Assembly: GCF_900205925.1 (NCBI RefSeq) | Contig: NZ_OAOD01000006.1 | Span: forward strand, 83,846 to 147,845 | Length of the DNA: 64,000 nt | Direction of reading: 5' to 3' | DNA from: Clostridium peptidivorans | GTDB taxonomy: Bacteria; Bacillota; Clostridia; Clostridiales; Clostridiaceae | Part shown: piece after piece, positions 56,888 through 64,000 of the stretch | How positions within the stretch are numbered: position 1 is the stretch's first letter | Layout of the letters: each line of letters starts with the position of its first letter | Notes under the pieces: model-generated | The model's database searches: none | The model's input: only the letters and a program-made list of their open reading frames with translations | Told to the model about the DNA's origin: nothing | Translations under genes and position numbers: made by a program

Positions 56888-57697
56888 ATGAATAAAAATA
56901 TAGGTTTTATAGGATGCGGAAATATGGGTCAAGCCATCATTGGAGGATTAGTGAAATCTAATGTTGTGGGAAATAAAAAAATATTAGTAAGCAATCCTAC
57001 TATGCCAGAGCTTGAAAAAGTGAAAAATCAATACGGAGTACTTATTACTACTAATAATAAAGACGTTGCTGAGTTTAGCGATATTATAATACTTGCCGTA
57101 AAGCCTAATAAGCATAAGGAAGTAATAGATGAAATAAAGGAAACTGTTAAAAAAGGTGCAATTATTATTACCATAGGAGCAGGAATTTCTATAGAATTTT
57201 TAAAGGAGTCTTTTAACACTGAAAATAAATTTGTAAAAGTTATGCCAAATACTCCAGCCTTAGTAGGAGAGGGTATGGCAGCAATATGTCATGATGGGTC
57301 TTTAATTAAGGAAGAGGAAATAGAAGTATCTTCAATATTTGAAAGTCTGGGAAAAGTAGAGTGGGTGGAAGAAAAACTTATGGATGCAGTAACTTCTATA
57401 AGTGGATCATCTCCTGCTTATGTATATATGTTTATAGAGGCTTTAGCAGATGGGGGAGTAATGCAAGGACTTGCTAGAGATAAAGCTTATAAAATGGCAG
57501 CTCAAGCAGTGCTTGGTTCTGCAAAAATGGTACTTGAAACAGGTGAGCATCCAGGACAATTAAAGGATAAGGTATGCTCCCCAGGAGGAACTACAATTGA
57601 AGCGGTCTATTCGCTAGAAAAAAATAATTTTAGAGGAACTGTAATTGAAGCGGTAAAAGTTTGCGGAGAAAAGTCTAAGAAGATGAGCGAAAAATAA
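56888..57697 (+). CDS. proC: pyrroline-5-carboxylate reductase
   Basis: This is a 269-residue NAD(P)H enzyme for the last step of proline synthesis. It has the N-terminal GFIGCGNMGQAI dinucleotide motif, AVKPN, VMPNTPALVGEGM, SISGSSPAYVYMFIEALADGGV and the PGGTTIEAV signature. Length is right for the family. AGGAGG lies nine bases before the ATG. It is monocistronic and is followed by a 750-base gene-free repeat block. Confidence 0.95.
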   Translation: MNKNIGFIGCGNMGQAIIGGLVKSNVVGNKKILVSNPTMPELEKVKNQYGVLITTNNKDVAEFSDIIILAVKPNKHKEVIDEIKETVKKGAIIITIGAGISIEFLKESFNTENKFVKVMPNTPALVGEGMAAICHDGSLIKEEEIEVSSIFESLGKVEWVEEKLMDAVTSISGSSPAYVYMFIEALADGGVMQGLARDKAYKMAAQAVLGSAKMVLETGEHPGQLKDKVCSPGGTTIEAVYSLEKNNFRGTVIEAVKVCGEKSKKMSEK

Positions 57698-57730
57698 AGA
57701 AATTGTGACAGTTTTAATATTGAATCTATC

Positions 57731-57917
57731 GTATGGGATTTACATTTAAGAAAGCGTTCGTTTCGCAAAAAAAGGTCTAATATTTCTGCCCTTAAAATAT
57801 CTAAACCTTCTAAACTCGCTTTGCTCAAACAGTAGAAGGTTCTTAACGATATTTTAAGTTCAGAAATAAAGACCTTTTAGTGCTTACTCAATGCTTTCTA
57901 CAATGTAAATCCTATAC
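57731..57917 (+). repeat. family A palindromic repeat, copy A2
   Basis: The 187 bp unit starts GTATGGGATTTACATTTAAG and ends with the near-complement CAATGTAAATCCTATAC. AAAGGTCT, ATATTTCTG, TTAAAATAT and CCTTCTA pair in order with TAGAAGG, ATATTTTAA, CAGAAATA and AGACCTTT. The loop is AACTCGCTTTGCTCAAACAG. It is in the same direction as A1. Confidence 0.82.
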
Positions 57918-57954
57918 TATTATTCAATATTAAAAATATTACTTAGGCTCACTG

Positions 57955-58195
57955 ACTGAAGGAAAGAATTTCGCTTTAGCGAAATATCCTTTTAAATTGA
58001 TACTTATCAAAGGGCTGATAAGCCCGCAGACCGACAGGTCGTAGAGCATTATTCACCTAATTTTCTTTTAAGAGGCTTTAAGCATACTACCACATTGTTA
58101 ACTTATAAATTAAATTTTCTATTCATTCCATTTATTTCTTATAAGGCCCTGTAACCTCTCAGGCTGTCGCCCTAAAAGATTCTTATGTACCAATT
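57955..58195 (-). ncRNA. candidate structured RNA between two family A repeats
   Basis: No reading frame of quality is present. Read on the minus strand the segment has GGGCGACAGCC near 58172, a GACC-TGTC-GGTC hairpin near 58030, a GGGCT-TATC-AGCCC hairpin near 58020, and ATTTCGCT-AA-AGCGAAAT near 57976. CGACAG and CTGTCG, 140 bases apart, can pair into the first hairpin loop, suggesting a pseudoknot. It is richer in G/C than the surrounding gaps. It may be a known clostridial RNA such as raiA that I cannot confirm by eye. Confidence 0.4.
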
Positions 58196-58228
58196 CTTAA
58201 AATGAAGATATTTTTAGTGTTGAATGCA

Positions 58229-58416
58229 GTATGGGATTTGCACTGTAGAAAGCATTGAATGAGCTTTAAAAGGGCTTTATTTATAAATTTTAAATATCGT
58301 ATAGAGCCTTCTACTGTCTGAGCCACAGCGAGTTTAGAAGGCTTAGGTATTTTAAATTTATAAATATTAGCCCTTTTTAGCGAAATGAATTGCTTTCCTA
58401 GGTGCAAATCCCATAC
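58229..58416 (-). repeat. family A palindromic repeat, copy A3 (inverted)
   Basis: The 188 bp unit starts GTATGGGATTTGCACTGTAG and ends GGTGCAAATCCCATAC. Inner arms ATTTATAAATTT, GCCTTCTA and TAGAAGGC are complementary. The loop, read on the minus strand, is AACTCGCTGTGGCTCAGACA, the same as in A1 and A2, so this copy is inverted. Confidence 0.82.
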
Positions 58417-58436
58417 TGCTAATCAAACGTTAAAAA

Positions 58437-58470
58437 TGGAATGCACTTTTTCTAAAAGTGCATTCCATTT
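58437..58470 (-). terminator. terminator after the DUF1904 gene
   Basis: GGAATGCACTTTT and AAAAGTGCATTCC pair across TCT and overlap the stop codon of the minus-strand gene. Confidence 0.75.
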
Positions 58471-58778
58471 TCATAGTAACTGCTTTCTTTGAATGCAGTA
58501 AATATTATATCTACATTTTCACAGCTGGTTTCTAGTATATGCTTTGTTACTATACCAGCAAACATATCTTGAACTTGTTGGCCTCTATCAAACCAGCCTA
58601 CTTCAACAAAAACATAAGGAGTTACAATTTGGCCATCTTTTATTAAAGTAGTAGGTATAAGTTCTATGGTGAAGTACTCCCTAGGACATTCTAAAAGCCT
58701 TTGAAGCTCATCTACCATGTCTTTGCTTATTTTGCATATTTCAGATTCTTTAAGACCTCTAATTTTTATCTGCGGCAT
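58452..58778 (-). CDS. DUF1904 family protein (tautomerase-like fold)
   Basis: This is a 108-residue soluble protein beginning MPQIKIRGLKESEICKISK. It has a small alpha/beta pattern with VFVEVGWFDRGQQVQD and an initiator-plus-proline N terminus like tautomerase/MIF folds, matching DUF1904. The role is unknown. GGAGAGG lies before its ATG. It overlaps the 3' end of the DMT transporter gene by 20 bases, so the two are in one operon. Confidence 0.85.
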   Translation of the reverse strand: MPQIKIRGLKESEICKISKDMVDELQRLLECPREYFTIELIPTTLIKDGQIVTPYVFVEVGWFDRGQQVQDMFAGIVTKHILETSCENVDIIFTAFKESSYYENGMHF

Positions 58779-59724
58779 AACTTTCCTCTCCTTTAGACAA
58801 AATATTTTTTTCTTTTTGTTTTGATATATTCATATAGTTAGTTCCCCATATACCACCAAGTATTAGTAGAGAACCTATTATATGATAAGTATAAAACTTT
58901 TCTTTCAAAAATACTACACCTGCTACTATAGATACTATAGTAGATAAATTTGTGAAAATCACAGATTTGGAAGCTTCTAATTTTGATAAACTATAATTTA
59001 CAAGAAAGAAGGCTACAACAGATGAAAGTAATCCTAAATAAAATATTGATATTAAAAAGTCCTTAGATTTTAGTGGGGCGAAATAATTTGTTAAAGTACC
59101 ATTTACTAAATGAGTGAATAAGGATAAGAAGTTAAAGGTTAGTGCTGCTATACCCATCATAAAATAAGTGATTTCAAAAGAAGAAAATCTTGCGGAAACC
59201 TTCCTAGAAAGTATATTAAAAACAGATGCAGAAATAACTGCTCCTAGTAAAAGAAATGTTCCTAAAACACTATTAGAACTATTGCTGCTTCCGTTATATA
59301 CCGTAATTAGTATTACTCCAGCCACTGATAAAACTATAAACATCCATTGAAATATGTTTGATTTTTCATTTAAAAAGTATATAGCTGCAATTGTTACGCA
59401 TATAGGGATTAGGGCTATCATTATTCCAGCTTGAGAACTGGAGGAAAATTTAAGTCCATAGGTTTCAAAAATGAAATATAAAACAGGCTGAGCTAGTGCA
59501 ACTAAAAATAAAGGCTTTAAATTTTTATTATTATAATTCACAGTTACTACTTTAAATAATATAAGTAAAGACATAAATATAAAGCCAACTAAAAACCTAT
59601 AAGATAAAAGCTCAAAGGGAGAAGAGTGATTAAGAGCCTTTTTAGAAAATAAAAAACTAAGTCCAAATATAATAGCATAACATACAGATGCAATATATGG
59701 TAGAAAGTCTTTTTTAGAATTCAT
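58759..59724 (-). CDS. EamA/DMT family transporter
   Basis: This is a 321-residue membrane protein with ten predicted segments in two EamA repeats (about 10-145 and 165-300). It has FGLSFLFSKKAL, PFELLSYRFLVGF and the second repeat SKLEASKSVIFTNLSTIVSIVAGVVFLKE. Such proteins export amino acids or metabolites; the substrate is unknown. AGGAGGT at a normal distance fixes the ATG at 59724, while an in-frame opening 20 codons upstream has no ribosome binding site. Confidence 0.87.
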   Translation of the reverse strand: MNSKKDFLPYIASVCYAIIFGLSFLFSKKALNHSSPFELLSYRFLVGFIFMSLLILFKVVTVNYNNKNLKPLFLVALAQPVLYFIFETYGLKFSSSSQAGIMIALIPICVTIAAIYFLNEKSNIFQWMFIVLSVAGVILITVYNGSSNSSNSVLGTFLLLGAVISASVFNILSRKVSARFSSFEITYFMMGIAALTFNFLSLFTHLVNGTLTNYFAPLKSKDFLISIFYLGLLSSVVAFFLVNYSLSKLEASKSVIFTNLSTIVSIVAGVVFLKEKFYTYHIIGSLLILGGIWGTNYMNISKQKEKNILSKGEESYAADKN

Positions 59725-59758
59725 AACCTTACCTCCTGATTTTTTATAGTGCATAAAA

Positions 59759-59790
59759 ATTAGTTTAGATGAAGGGGTCTTCACCTAAAC
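59759..59790 (-). terminator. intrinsic terminator of the ABC-F gene
   Basis: TTTAGATGAAG and CTTCACCTAAA pair across GGGT. On the minus strand it is followed by CTAATTTTTATG. Confidence 0.7.
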
Positions 59791-59813
59791 TTTATAAACT
59801 GATTTTAAAATTA

Positions 59814-61736
59814 TTAATCCTCAGACAAGTAATCTTCCCATTCTTCATATAGTTTTTCAATTTCTTCTTGAACTTTGATAATTTCTTTATTTACGCCCTC
59901 GCTTTTTAAAGGATCGGAATAAATTTCTTCAAGGCATAGTTGATTTTGAAGATCTACAAGCAGTTCTTCTTTATCGGCTATGGAACTTTCGAGATGCTTA
60001 ACTTTAAGTTTTTTCTCTTTTTCTGCTTTTTCTATATCTCGTTTTTTCTTTTTTTCTAGGTGTATTTGAGTTTTAGTTTTACCTTCTTGTTCTTCTTCTA
60101 TCATAAATCTATTTGGATTTTTTTTCTTTTCTACATAGTAAGAATAATTACCAAGGTATTCCTTGACGCCATCTTCATTTAACTCACATATTTTGTTAAT
60201 AACTTTATTTAAAAAATATCTATCATGAGAAATAACCAAAACTGTTCCGTCGTAATCCATTATGGCATCTTCAAGCGCCTCACGGGACATAATATCCAAA
60301 TGATTAGTTGGCTCATCTAAAAGTAAAAAATTTGATTTAGAAAGCATAAGTTTTAATAAATTAATTCTACACTTTTCTCCACCGCTTAGTTTATTTATTT
60401 CTTTAAATACATCATCACCAGTAAATAAAAAGGCTGCTAGTGCACTTCTGATTTGTGTGGTGGTCATATCTGGGAAGTTATCCCAAATTTCATCAAGTAT
60501 TGTTTTTTCAACGTTCAAGTCGGACTGCTCTTGATCATAGTATCCTAAGAATACATTTTTACCAAGTAACTTTAAGCCAGTATCAGCATCGATATTATCC
60601 ATGATTATTTTAAGCAAGGTGGTCTTACCCCTGCCATTTTCACCAATGAGAGCTACTTTTTCTTCACGCTTAATATCTAAATTTAATCCTTGAAAAAGTA
60701 ATTTATCTCCATAGCGTTTACTCATATTTTCTACGTGAAGTACATCATTGCCACTTTTTATAAGAGTAGAAAAAGAGATTTTAGCTGCTCTAGGGTCTCT
60801 ATCTGGGGCATCAATTCTGTCTATCTTATCTAAGGCCTTTTGTCTGCTTTCCGCAGCTTTTATGCTTTTTTCACGATTAAAAGATCTAAATTTTTCTATT
60901 ATTTCTTCCTGCCTTTTAACCTCAGCTTGTTGTAAATTAAAAGCTTTTAGCTTTACCTCGTAATCTTTTTTCTTATAATCGATAAATTTAGTGTAATTAC
61001 CATCATAAGAATTCATACGGCCATTTAAAAGTTCCATTGTTCTATTAGTTATTGCATCTAAGAAGTATCTATCGTGAGATATAATTATAATGGTTCCTTT
61101 ATATGCCTTTAAATAATCTTCTAACCATTCAATTGCTTCTAAATCTAAGTGGTTAGTAGGTTCGTCAAGTAATAATATTTGAGGATTTGTAAGCAGGAGT
61201 TTACATAAGGATACTCTTGTTTTTTGGCCTCCACTTAGAAGATTTATGGTTTTATCAAAGTCTTGCTCAGTGAATCCAAGTCCTTTTAGCACCTTGCTTA
61301 TTTCACCTTTATAAGTATATCCCCCACGATTGTTATATAGTTCCGTAGCTACAGAATAATCCTTTATTATTTTATTATGATATTCTTCATTAGATGGATC
61401 ATAGGGTTCATTCATTTTAACTTCTAAACTTCTCATTTTATTTTCAAGATTTATTATATCTTCAAATACTTTAAGCATTTCATCATATATTGTATTACTG
61501 GAATCTAAGGAAAGGTGCTGAGAAAGATAACCTAAATTTTTATTCTTATCTATGAATAACTCTCCACTATCGTACTCCATAGTTCCCATAAGTATTTTAA
61601 ACAAGGTGGATTTACCAGCGCCATTAGGGCCTATAAGCCCAATTTTATCACCTTCATTTACACTAAAAGTAATGTTATCTAATATAATATCTATTCCAAA
61701 AGTCTTATGAATTTCTTTCGAGCTTAAAACTATCAT
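59814..61736 (-). CDS. ABC-F family ATPase, YdiF-like
   Basis: This is a 640-residue cytoplasmic protein with two ABC domains and no membrane part. It has Walker A GPNGAGKST and GENGRGKTT, and signatures LSGGQKTRVSLCKLL and LSGGEKCRINLLKLM. The linker helices (about 240-310) fit the ribosome-binding P-site tether, and a C-terminal coiled coil runs from about 560 to 635. ABC-F proteins act on the ribosome. In Bacillus subtilis ydiF lies next to rex, as here, supporting a YdiF-type housekeeping role rather than a resistance factor. Confidence 0.9.
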   Translation of the reverse strand: MIVLSSKEIHKTFGIDIILDNITFSVNEGDKIGLIGPNGAGKSTLFKILMGTMEYDSGELFIDKNKNLGYLSQHLSLDSSNTIYDEMLKVFEDIINLENKMRSLEVKMNEPYDPSNEEYHNKIIKDYSVATELYNNRGGYTYKGEISKVLKGLGFTEQDFDKTINLLSGGQKTRVSLCKLLLTNPQILLLDEPTNHLDLEAIEWLEDYLKAYKGTIIIISHDRYFLDAITNRTMELLNGRMNSYDGNYTKFIDYKKKDYEVKLKAFNLQQAEVKRQEEIIEKFRSFNREKSIKAAESRQKALDKIDRIDAPDRDPRAAKISFSTLIKSGNDVLHVENMSKRYGDKLLFQGLNLDIKREEKVALIGENGRGKTTLLKIIMDNIDADTGLKLLGKNVFLGYYDQEQSDLNVEKTILDEIWDNFPDMTTTQIRSALAAFLFTGDDVFKEINKLSGGEKCRINLLKLMLSKSNFLLLDEPTNHLDIMSREALEDAIMDYDGTVLVISHDRYFLNKVINKICELNEDGVKEYLGNYSYYVEKKKNPNRFMIEEEQEGKTKTQIHLEKKKKRDIEKAEKEKKLKVKHLESSIADKEELLVDLQNQLCLEEIYSDPLKSEGVNKEIIKVQEEIEKLYEEWEDYLSED

Positions 61737-61916
61737 TATTAATTCACCTCTTTACCATTACTATTGTACTATGTAAAGTTAAATTTTTGTAGATATAAAT
61801 TATCTTATGAACATTTATTAATACTTTTGCTATATTTTTCACAACATATATAGTATAGTAACAAAGATTATGGTAAAATATAAAAATGATTAAAATAAAA
61901 TTTAAGAGGTGTAGTG

Positions 61917-62552
61917 ATGGACAAGAAAAAAGATATATCAATGGCTGTAATAAAAAGACTGCCTAAATACCATAGATATCTTGGGGATTTACTTAAAAAT
62001 GAAGTTGACAGAATTTCCTCAAAAGAATTGAGTAAAAAAATAGGCTTCACTGCTTCTCAAATTAGACAGGATTTTAACTGTTTTGGTGATTTTGGACAGC
62101 AAGGTTATGGATATAATGTTAAGGAATTGTATAACCAGATAAGTGGGATATTGGGTCTTACTAGGGAGTATAAAACTGTAATAGTAGGAGCAGGTAATAT
62201 AGGGCAAGCAATAGCAAATTATACTAAGTTTGATAGGCTAGGTTTTAGCTTGCAGGCTATATTTGATATAAATCCTAAACTTGTAGGACTTAAAATAAGA
62301 GATATCGAAATAAACGATATAGATGGATTAGAGGACTACTTAAAGAAAAATTCAACAGATGTAGGAGTAATATGTGTTCCAAGTAAAGCAGCTCAAAATG
62401 TTGCAGATATATTTACAAGAAATGGCGTTAGAAGTATATGGAATTTTGCTCCAATTGATTTAAAGGTTCCAGAAAAAGTACACACCGAAAATGTTCATTT
62501 AAGCGAAAGCTTACTTACTTTAAGTTATTTAATGAGTCAGGATGAGAAATAG
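61917..62552 (+). CDS. rex: redox-sensing transcriptional repressor Rex
   Basis: This is a 211-residue NADH-sensing repressor. The N-terminal winged helix contains VIKRLPKYHRYL and SSKELSKKIGFTASQIRQDFNCFG. The Rossmann domain has VGAGNIGQAI, and the C-terminal helix that swaps between subunits is HLSESLLTLSYLM. It senses the NADH/NAD ratio and represses fermentation genes. AGAGGT precedes overlapping GTG (61914) and ATG (61917) starts; the ATG has better spacing. A matching Rex site lies before crt. Confidence 0.96.
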   Translation: MDKKKDISMAVIKRLPKYHRYLGDLLKNEVDRISSKELSKKIGFTASQIRQDFNCFGDFGQQGYGYNVKELYNQISGILGLTREYKTVIVGAGNIGQAIANYTKFDRLGFSLQAIFDINPKLVGLKIRDIEINDIDGLEDYLKKNSTDVGVICVPSKAAQNVADIFTRNGVRSIWNFAPIDLKVPEKVHTENVHLSESLLTLSYLMSQDEK

Positions 62553-62601
62553 AGAGAATAATCAAGTATAATTTTGCGCGAAAATGTGTGAAAAATGTTG
62601 C

Positions 62602-62619
62602 TTGTTTATTTTTAAACAA
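62602..62619 (+). promoter_or_regulatory. possible second Rex site
   Basis: TTGTTT-ATTTTT-AAACAA is a perfect inverted repeat close to the Rex consensus but differing at the sixth base of each half. It is 50 bases past the rex stop codon. Confidence 0.35.
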
Positions 62620-62776
62620 TTTAAGCTGTTGTAAATCAATATAATTTGGAATAAACTAAGGTTGTTTCCAAATTATTTTTTTAAGTTATTTTAAAAATAT
62701 AAACTTTTTTGTTGAAAAGTGAATTTCTACGTTATATAATAAAATTGAGTATAAATATTTTATTTTTTATAAATGT

Positions 62777-62794
62777 TTGTTATAATATTAACAA
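62777..62794 (+). promoter_or_regulatory. Rex operator over the crt promoter
   Basis: TTGTTATAATATTAACAA matches the Rex consensus with half sites TTGTTA and TAACAA. It contains TATAAT (62781-62786) with an upstream TG, an extended -10 element. Rex binding would therefore block crt transcription when NADH is low. Confidence 0.85.
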
Positions 62795-62830
62795 GATTAT
62801 ATAAAAAAATTATAGGGAGGACAATTTGAT

Positions 62831-63616
62831 ATGGAATTTAAAAATGTTATCCTTGAAAAAGAAGGCAAGATTGCTATTGTTAAAATCAATAGACCTCAAG
62901 CTTTAAATGCATTAAACTCAGAAACTTTAAAGGAATTAGACATAATAGTTGATGATTTAGCAAATGATAATGAAGTATTGGCAGTTATACTTACTGGTGG
63001 TGGAGATAAGGCATTTGTAGCAGGTGCAGATATCACTGAAATGAAAGAGCTAAACACAATTGAAGGCAGGAAATTCGGAATACTTGGAAATAAAGTATTC
63101 AGAAAGTTGGAAACTTTAGAAAAACCTGTTATAGCAGCTATTCATGGATTTGCTCTTGGTGGTGGATGTGAAATAGCTATGGCTTGCGATATGAGAATAG
63201 CTACTACAAAGGCTAAATTTGGACAGCCAGAAGTTGGCCTAGGAATTACTCCAGGCTTTGGTGGAACTCAAAGATTACCAAGACTTGTAGGAATGGGAAT
63301 GGCTAAACAGTTAATATATACTGCAGATATAATAAATGCTGAAGAAGCTTTAAGAATTGGACTTGTAAATAAAGTTGTAGAAGTAGAAAGTCTAATGGAT
63401 GAAGCTAAAGCTTTAGCTAACAAAATAGCAGCAAATGCACCTGTAGCTGTAATGCTTTCAAAAGCAGCTATAAACAGAGGAATGCAATGTGATATAGATA
63501 CAGCATTATCCTACGAATCAGAAGTGTTTGGAGAATGCTTCTCAACTGAAGATCAGACAGAAGGTATGACAGCATTTGTTGAAAAGAGAAAAGAAAAGAA
63601 CTTCAAAAATAGATAG
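62831..63616 (+). CDS. crt: 3-hydroxybutyryl-CoA dehydratase (crotonase)
   Basis: This is a 261-residue enoyl-CoA hydratase family enzyme that dehydrates 3-hydroxybutyryl-CoA to crotonyl-CoA in butyrate/butanol formation. The oxyanion-hole motifs are AFVAGADITEM and AIHGFALGGGCEIAMACD, and the catalytic glutamates are in GQPEVGLGITPGFGGTQRL. GGGAGG precedes the ATG. It starts the conserved crt-bcd-etf-hbd operon, as shown by bcd next. Confidence 0.96.
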   Translation: MEFKNVILEKEGKIAIVKINRPQALNALNSETLKELDIIVDDLANDNEVLAVILTGGGDKAFVAGADITEMKELNTIEGRKFGILGNKVFRKLETLEKPVIAAIHGFALGGGCEIAMACDMRIATTKAKFGQPEVGLGITPGFGGTQRLPRLVGMGMAKQLIYTADIINAEEALRIGLVNKVVEVESLMDEAKALANKIAANAPVAVMLSKAAINRGMQCDIDTALSYESEVFGECFSTEDQTEGMTAFVEKRKEKNFKNR

Positions 63617-63629
63617 GAGGTAAAGTATA

Positions 63630-64000
63630 ATGAATTTTTCATTAACAAGAGAACAAGAATTTGTAAGACAGATGGTAAGAGAGTTTGCTGAAACTGAAGT
63701 AAAGCCATTAGCAGCAGAAATCGATATAACAGAAGAATTTCCTATGGAAAACGTAAAGAAGATGGCTAAGCTTGGAATGATGGGAATACCATTTTCAAAG
63801 GAATATGGTGGAGCAGGTGGAGACGTTGTTTCCTATGCAATAACAGTTGAAGAATTATCAAGAGTTTGTGCTTCAACAGGAGTTATCGTTTCAGCTCACA
63901 CTTCATTATGTGCATCAGTAATAAATGAGCATGGAACACCAGCTCAAAAGGAAAAGTACTTACCAGCACTTGCTAAGGGTGAAAGAATAGGTGCTTTCGG
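63630..64000 (+). CDS. bcd: butyryl-CoA dehydrogenase, N-terminal part
   Basis: The gene runs off the right edge; 123 codons are visible from the ATG at 63630, with AGGAGG eight bases before it. The start MNFSLTREQEFVRQMVREFA, then FSKEYGGAGGDVVSY and HTSLCASVINEHGTPAQKEKYLP match the acyl-CoA dehydrogenase N-terminal domain of clostridial Bcd. With EtfAB it reduces crotonyl-CoA and bifurcates electrons to ferredoxin. It lies 13 bases after crt. Confidence 0.95.
   Translation, partial: MNFSLTREQEFVRQMVREFAETEVKPLAAEIDITEEFPMENVKKMAKLGMMGIPFSKEYGGAGGDVVSYAITVEELSRVCASTGVIVSAHTSLCASVINEHGTPAQKEKYLPALAKGERIGAF

Noticed and set aside
57607..58407. Short minus-strand reading frames with CFLQCKSHT-like peptides in the proC-DUF1904 gap
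   Set aside because: They are translations of family A repeat ends, have no ribosome binding site, and the same peptide appears wherever the repeat lies.
1..64000. CRISPR arrays, prophage, insertion sequences with transposase, rRNA operons
   Set aside because: No regularly spaced repeats, cas genes, integrase, transposase or rRNA sequence was seen on either strand.

Overview
The window is a stretch of low-GC, anaerobic, spore-forming Firmicute chromosome, most likely Clostridium sensu stricto. The evidence is a GerA-type germination receptor operon, a 2Fe-superoxide reductase, a butyrate-pathway start (crt-bcd) under a Rex site, a lysine riboswitch, strong AGGAGG ribosome binding sites, many U-tailed terminators, and heavily A/T-ending codons everywhere except one gene. 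I cannot name the species.

Layout: 1-0.5 kb, end of a CoA-transferase/hydrolase. 0.6-1.4 kb, a short-chain dehydrogenase. 1.6-6.4 kb, a germination receptor operon with unusual order B-A-B-C. 6.5-10.5 kb, a BusR-like regulator and a glycine betaine ABC transporter with a promoter-embedded palindrome. 10.7-13.9 kb, a SulP transporter and a sodium:alanine symporter gene broken by one in-frame TGA. 14-18.2 kb, FtsH and a HelD-like helicase. 18.3-24.8 kb, a tandem P-loop protein, a cation efflux protein, an M18 aminopeptidase, riboswitch-controlled lysA, a small unknown gene and desulfoferrodoxin. 25-26 kb, trpS. 26.2-32.3 kb, an arsenic island: arsR-arsC-acr3-arsD-arsA, then arsR-permease-thioredoxin-like. 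32.5-34.1 kb, prfC. 34.4-37.7 kb, a large multicopper oxidase with fibronectin III domains and foreign-looking codon use. 37.9-40.5 kb, small membrane and zinc-ribbon proteins, an AlbA_2 protein and a small P-loop protein. 40.8-46.6 kb, tyrS, the rimI-tsaB-tsaE operon, a tandem HD/HD-GYP protein, a degenerate metal-binding-type lipoprotein and a zinc-ribbon protein. 46.8 kb, tRNA-Trp. 47.3-50.5 kb, a lone FAD oxidoreductase, a RusA-zinc ribbon protein and tsaD. 50.9-56.6 kb, the complete oppABCDF operon. 56.9-57.7 kb, proC. 57.7-58.45 kb, a gene-free, repeat- and hairpin-rich block. 58.5-62.5 kb, DUF1904, a DMT transporter, an ABC-F protein and divergent rex. 62.8-64 kb, crt and the start of bcd.

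The main unexplained signal is two families of interspersed palindromic repeats. Family A has four copies (9.36, 41.99, 57.73 and 58.23 kb). Full copies are 184-188 bp, with terminal inverted repeats and a conserved loop; one copy is an internally deleted 101 bp form. Family B has four copies (22.21, 47.15, 52.55 and 53.69 kb) of about 65 bp, each two successive hairpins. Both families lie between genes of working operons, for example A inside opu and two oppositely oriented B copies flanking oppB. Two A copies flank a hairpin-rich segment that may encode a structured RNA on the minus strand.

Functional themes: osmoprotection with likely c-di-AMP control (BusR plus CBS-domain OpuAA), arsenic detoxification, spore germination, translation and tRNA modification (TrpRS, TyrRS, TsaB/D/E, RF3, ABC-F), peptide uptake and redox-controlled butyrate formation. 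All homology statements come from reading motifs by eye; no database search was run.
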